Made by a program: the position numbers and the translations under genes. This document shows, one piece after another, positions 13,854-14,121 of a stretch of DNA of 14,121 nucleotides (positions within the stretch are counted from its first letter, which is position 1; each line of letters begins with the position of its first letter). Location of the stretch: positions 1 through 14,121 of the forward strand of contig CAYUNT010000120.1 of NCBI GenBank assembly GCA_964446285.1. Reading direction: 5' to 3'. This stretch comes from CAYUNT01 sp964446285. Lineage in GTDB: Bacteria > Sumerlaeota > Sumerlaeia > SLMS01 > CAYUNT01. The notes under the pieces are model-generated. The model made no database searches, was not told the DNA's origin, and saw only the letters and a list, made by a program, of their open reading frames with translations.

Positions 13854-14074
13854 ATTGGGAGGTTTTCCGAAGGGAAAATAGGCTAAAATCCGTAGAGATC
13901 ATCAGGACAATTCCGTAAACCCTATGTATGGGAAGGGCATTGCAGGATATACTGCCTTCCTCTTCAGGTCCAACGGGCCGAAATCCATTCGCCCAGGCCT
14001 TCGCTTCGCTCCAGCCTAGGCTCCTATTTAGTTCCCATCTCTCTCTTTCCCAGCCCGGTCTTTGCACCAACTCA

Positions 14075-14121
14075 ATGACTCTGGAACAGCCCGCGCACTA
14101 TTTTACCATCCACGCGGCGGG
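14075..14121 (+). CDS. Possible start of a divergent gene, cut by the window end
   Basis: From ATG 14075 the frame is open to the last base (15 complete codons, beginning Met-Thr-Leu-Glu-Gln-Pro). Its codons end mostly in G or C, like the window's real genes. The same frame is open back to an ATG at 13928, but that upstream part uses rare codons and looks non-coding. There is no clear ribosome binding site and too little protein to name a family. Confidence 0.3.
   Translation, partial: MTLEQPAHYFTIHAA

Larger units (their letters stand above)
13670..14074. other. Non-coding control region between the minus-strand operon and the window end
   Basis: This stretch of about 400 bp is less GC-rich than its surroundings and holds no convincing gene. 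It contains the sigma-54-like site, a minus-strand CATAAT (13804-13809), a near-palindrome GCAGGATATACTGC (13942-13955, one mismatched pair) overlapping a plus-strand TATACT, and a 10-bp palindrome AGCCTAGGCT (14013-14022). None is strong enough on its own to name a regulator. Confidence 0.5.

Noticed and set aside
13642..14070. Minus-strand frame of 142 codons upstream of the secreted protein
   Set aside because: It covers the control region and overlaps the start of the secreted-protein gene in another frame, with mixed codon use and no recognisable domain.

Overview
This window reads as bacterial chromosome: about 55-60% GC by eye, tightly packed genes on both strands, and no tRNA, rRNA, CRISPR array, transposase or other mobile-element signal that I could find. 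The gene content combines a Tad/Flp-type secretion component, several FHA domains, a Ser/Thr kinase, a caspase-like peptidase, a formylglycine-generating-enzyme (SUMF1) fold and a lipoprotein with a canonical lipobox. That mix suggests a Gram-negative-type bacterium with eukaryote-like signalling, such as the PVC superphylum, Sumerlaeota/Hydrogenedentes-like lineages or Myxococcota. The phylum is inference; no marker gene is present.

Region 1 (2-4468, plus strand) is a compact operon: the 3' end of a TadC-like inner-membrane protein, a DUF192-family protein, and two FHA-domain membrane proteins (354 and 862 aa). Genes are joined by a 6-bp gap, an 8-bp overlap and a 4-bp ATGA overlap, with strong Shine-Dalgarno sites before both FHA genes. 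Region 2 (4469-4530) is a 62-bp convergent junction.

Region 3 (13669 down to 4531, minus strand) is a five-gene run. In order it holds a secreted beta-rich protein of unknown function; a membrane-anchored metacaspase-like peptidase fused through beta-sandwich domains to a C-terminal SUMF1 domain (1,100 aa); a membrane Ser/Thr kinase (911 aa); a coiled-coil lipoprotein; and a CpaF/TadA-family secretion ATPase. The gaps are a 4-bp overlap, then 37, 45 and 13 bp. Region 4 (13670-14121) is mostly non-coding: it holds the probable control region of this operon and possibly the first codons of a divergent gene.

The most interesting part is the ensemble. Two FHA proteins and the kinase each have signalling domains that should lie in the cytosol, one membrane span and a large extracytoplasmic part. 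The caspase protein has the same N-in arrangement, which puts its peptidase and SUMF1 domains outside the membrane. The secreted protein just upstream appears to be a paralogue of the beta-sandwich region of the caspase protein, so the two may bind the same ligand or each other. A reasonable hypothesis is a trans-envelope phospho-signalling/proteolysis system tied to a Tad-type secretion ATPase. The domain calls are strong; the wiring is inference.
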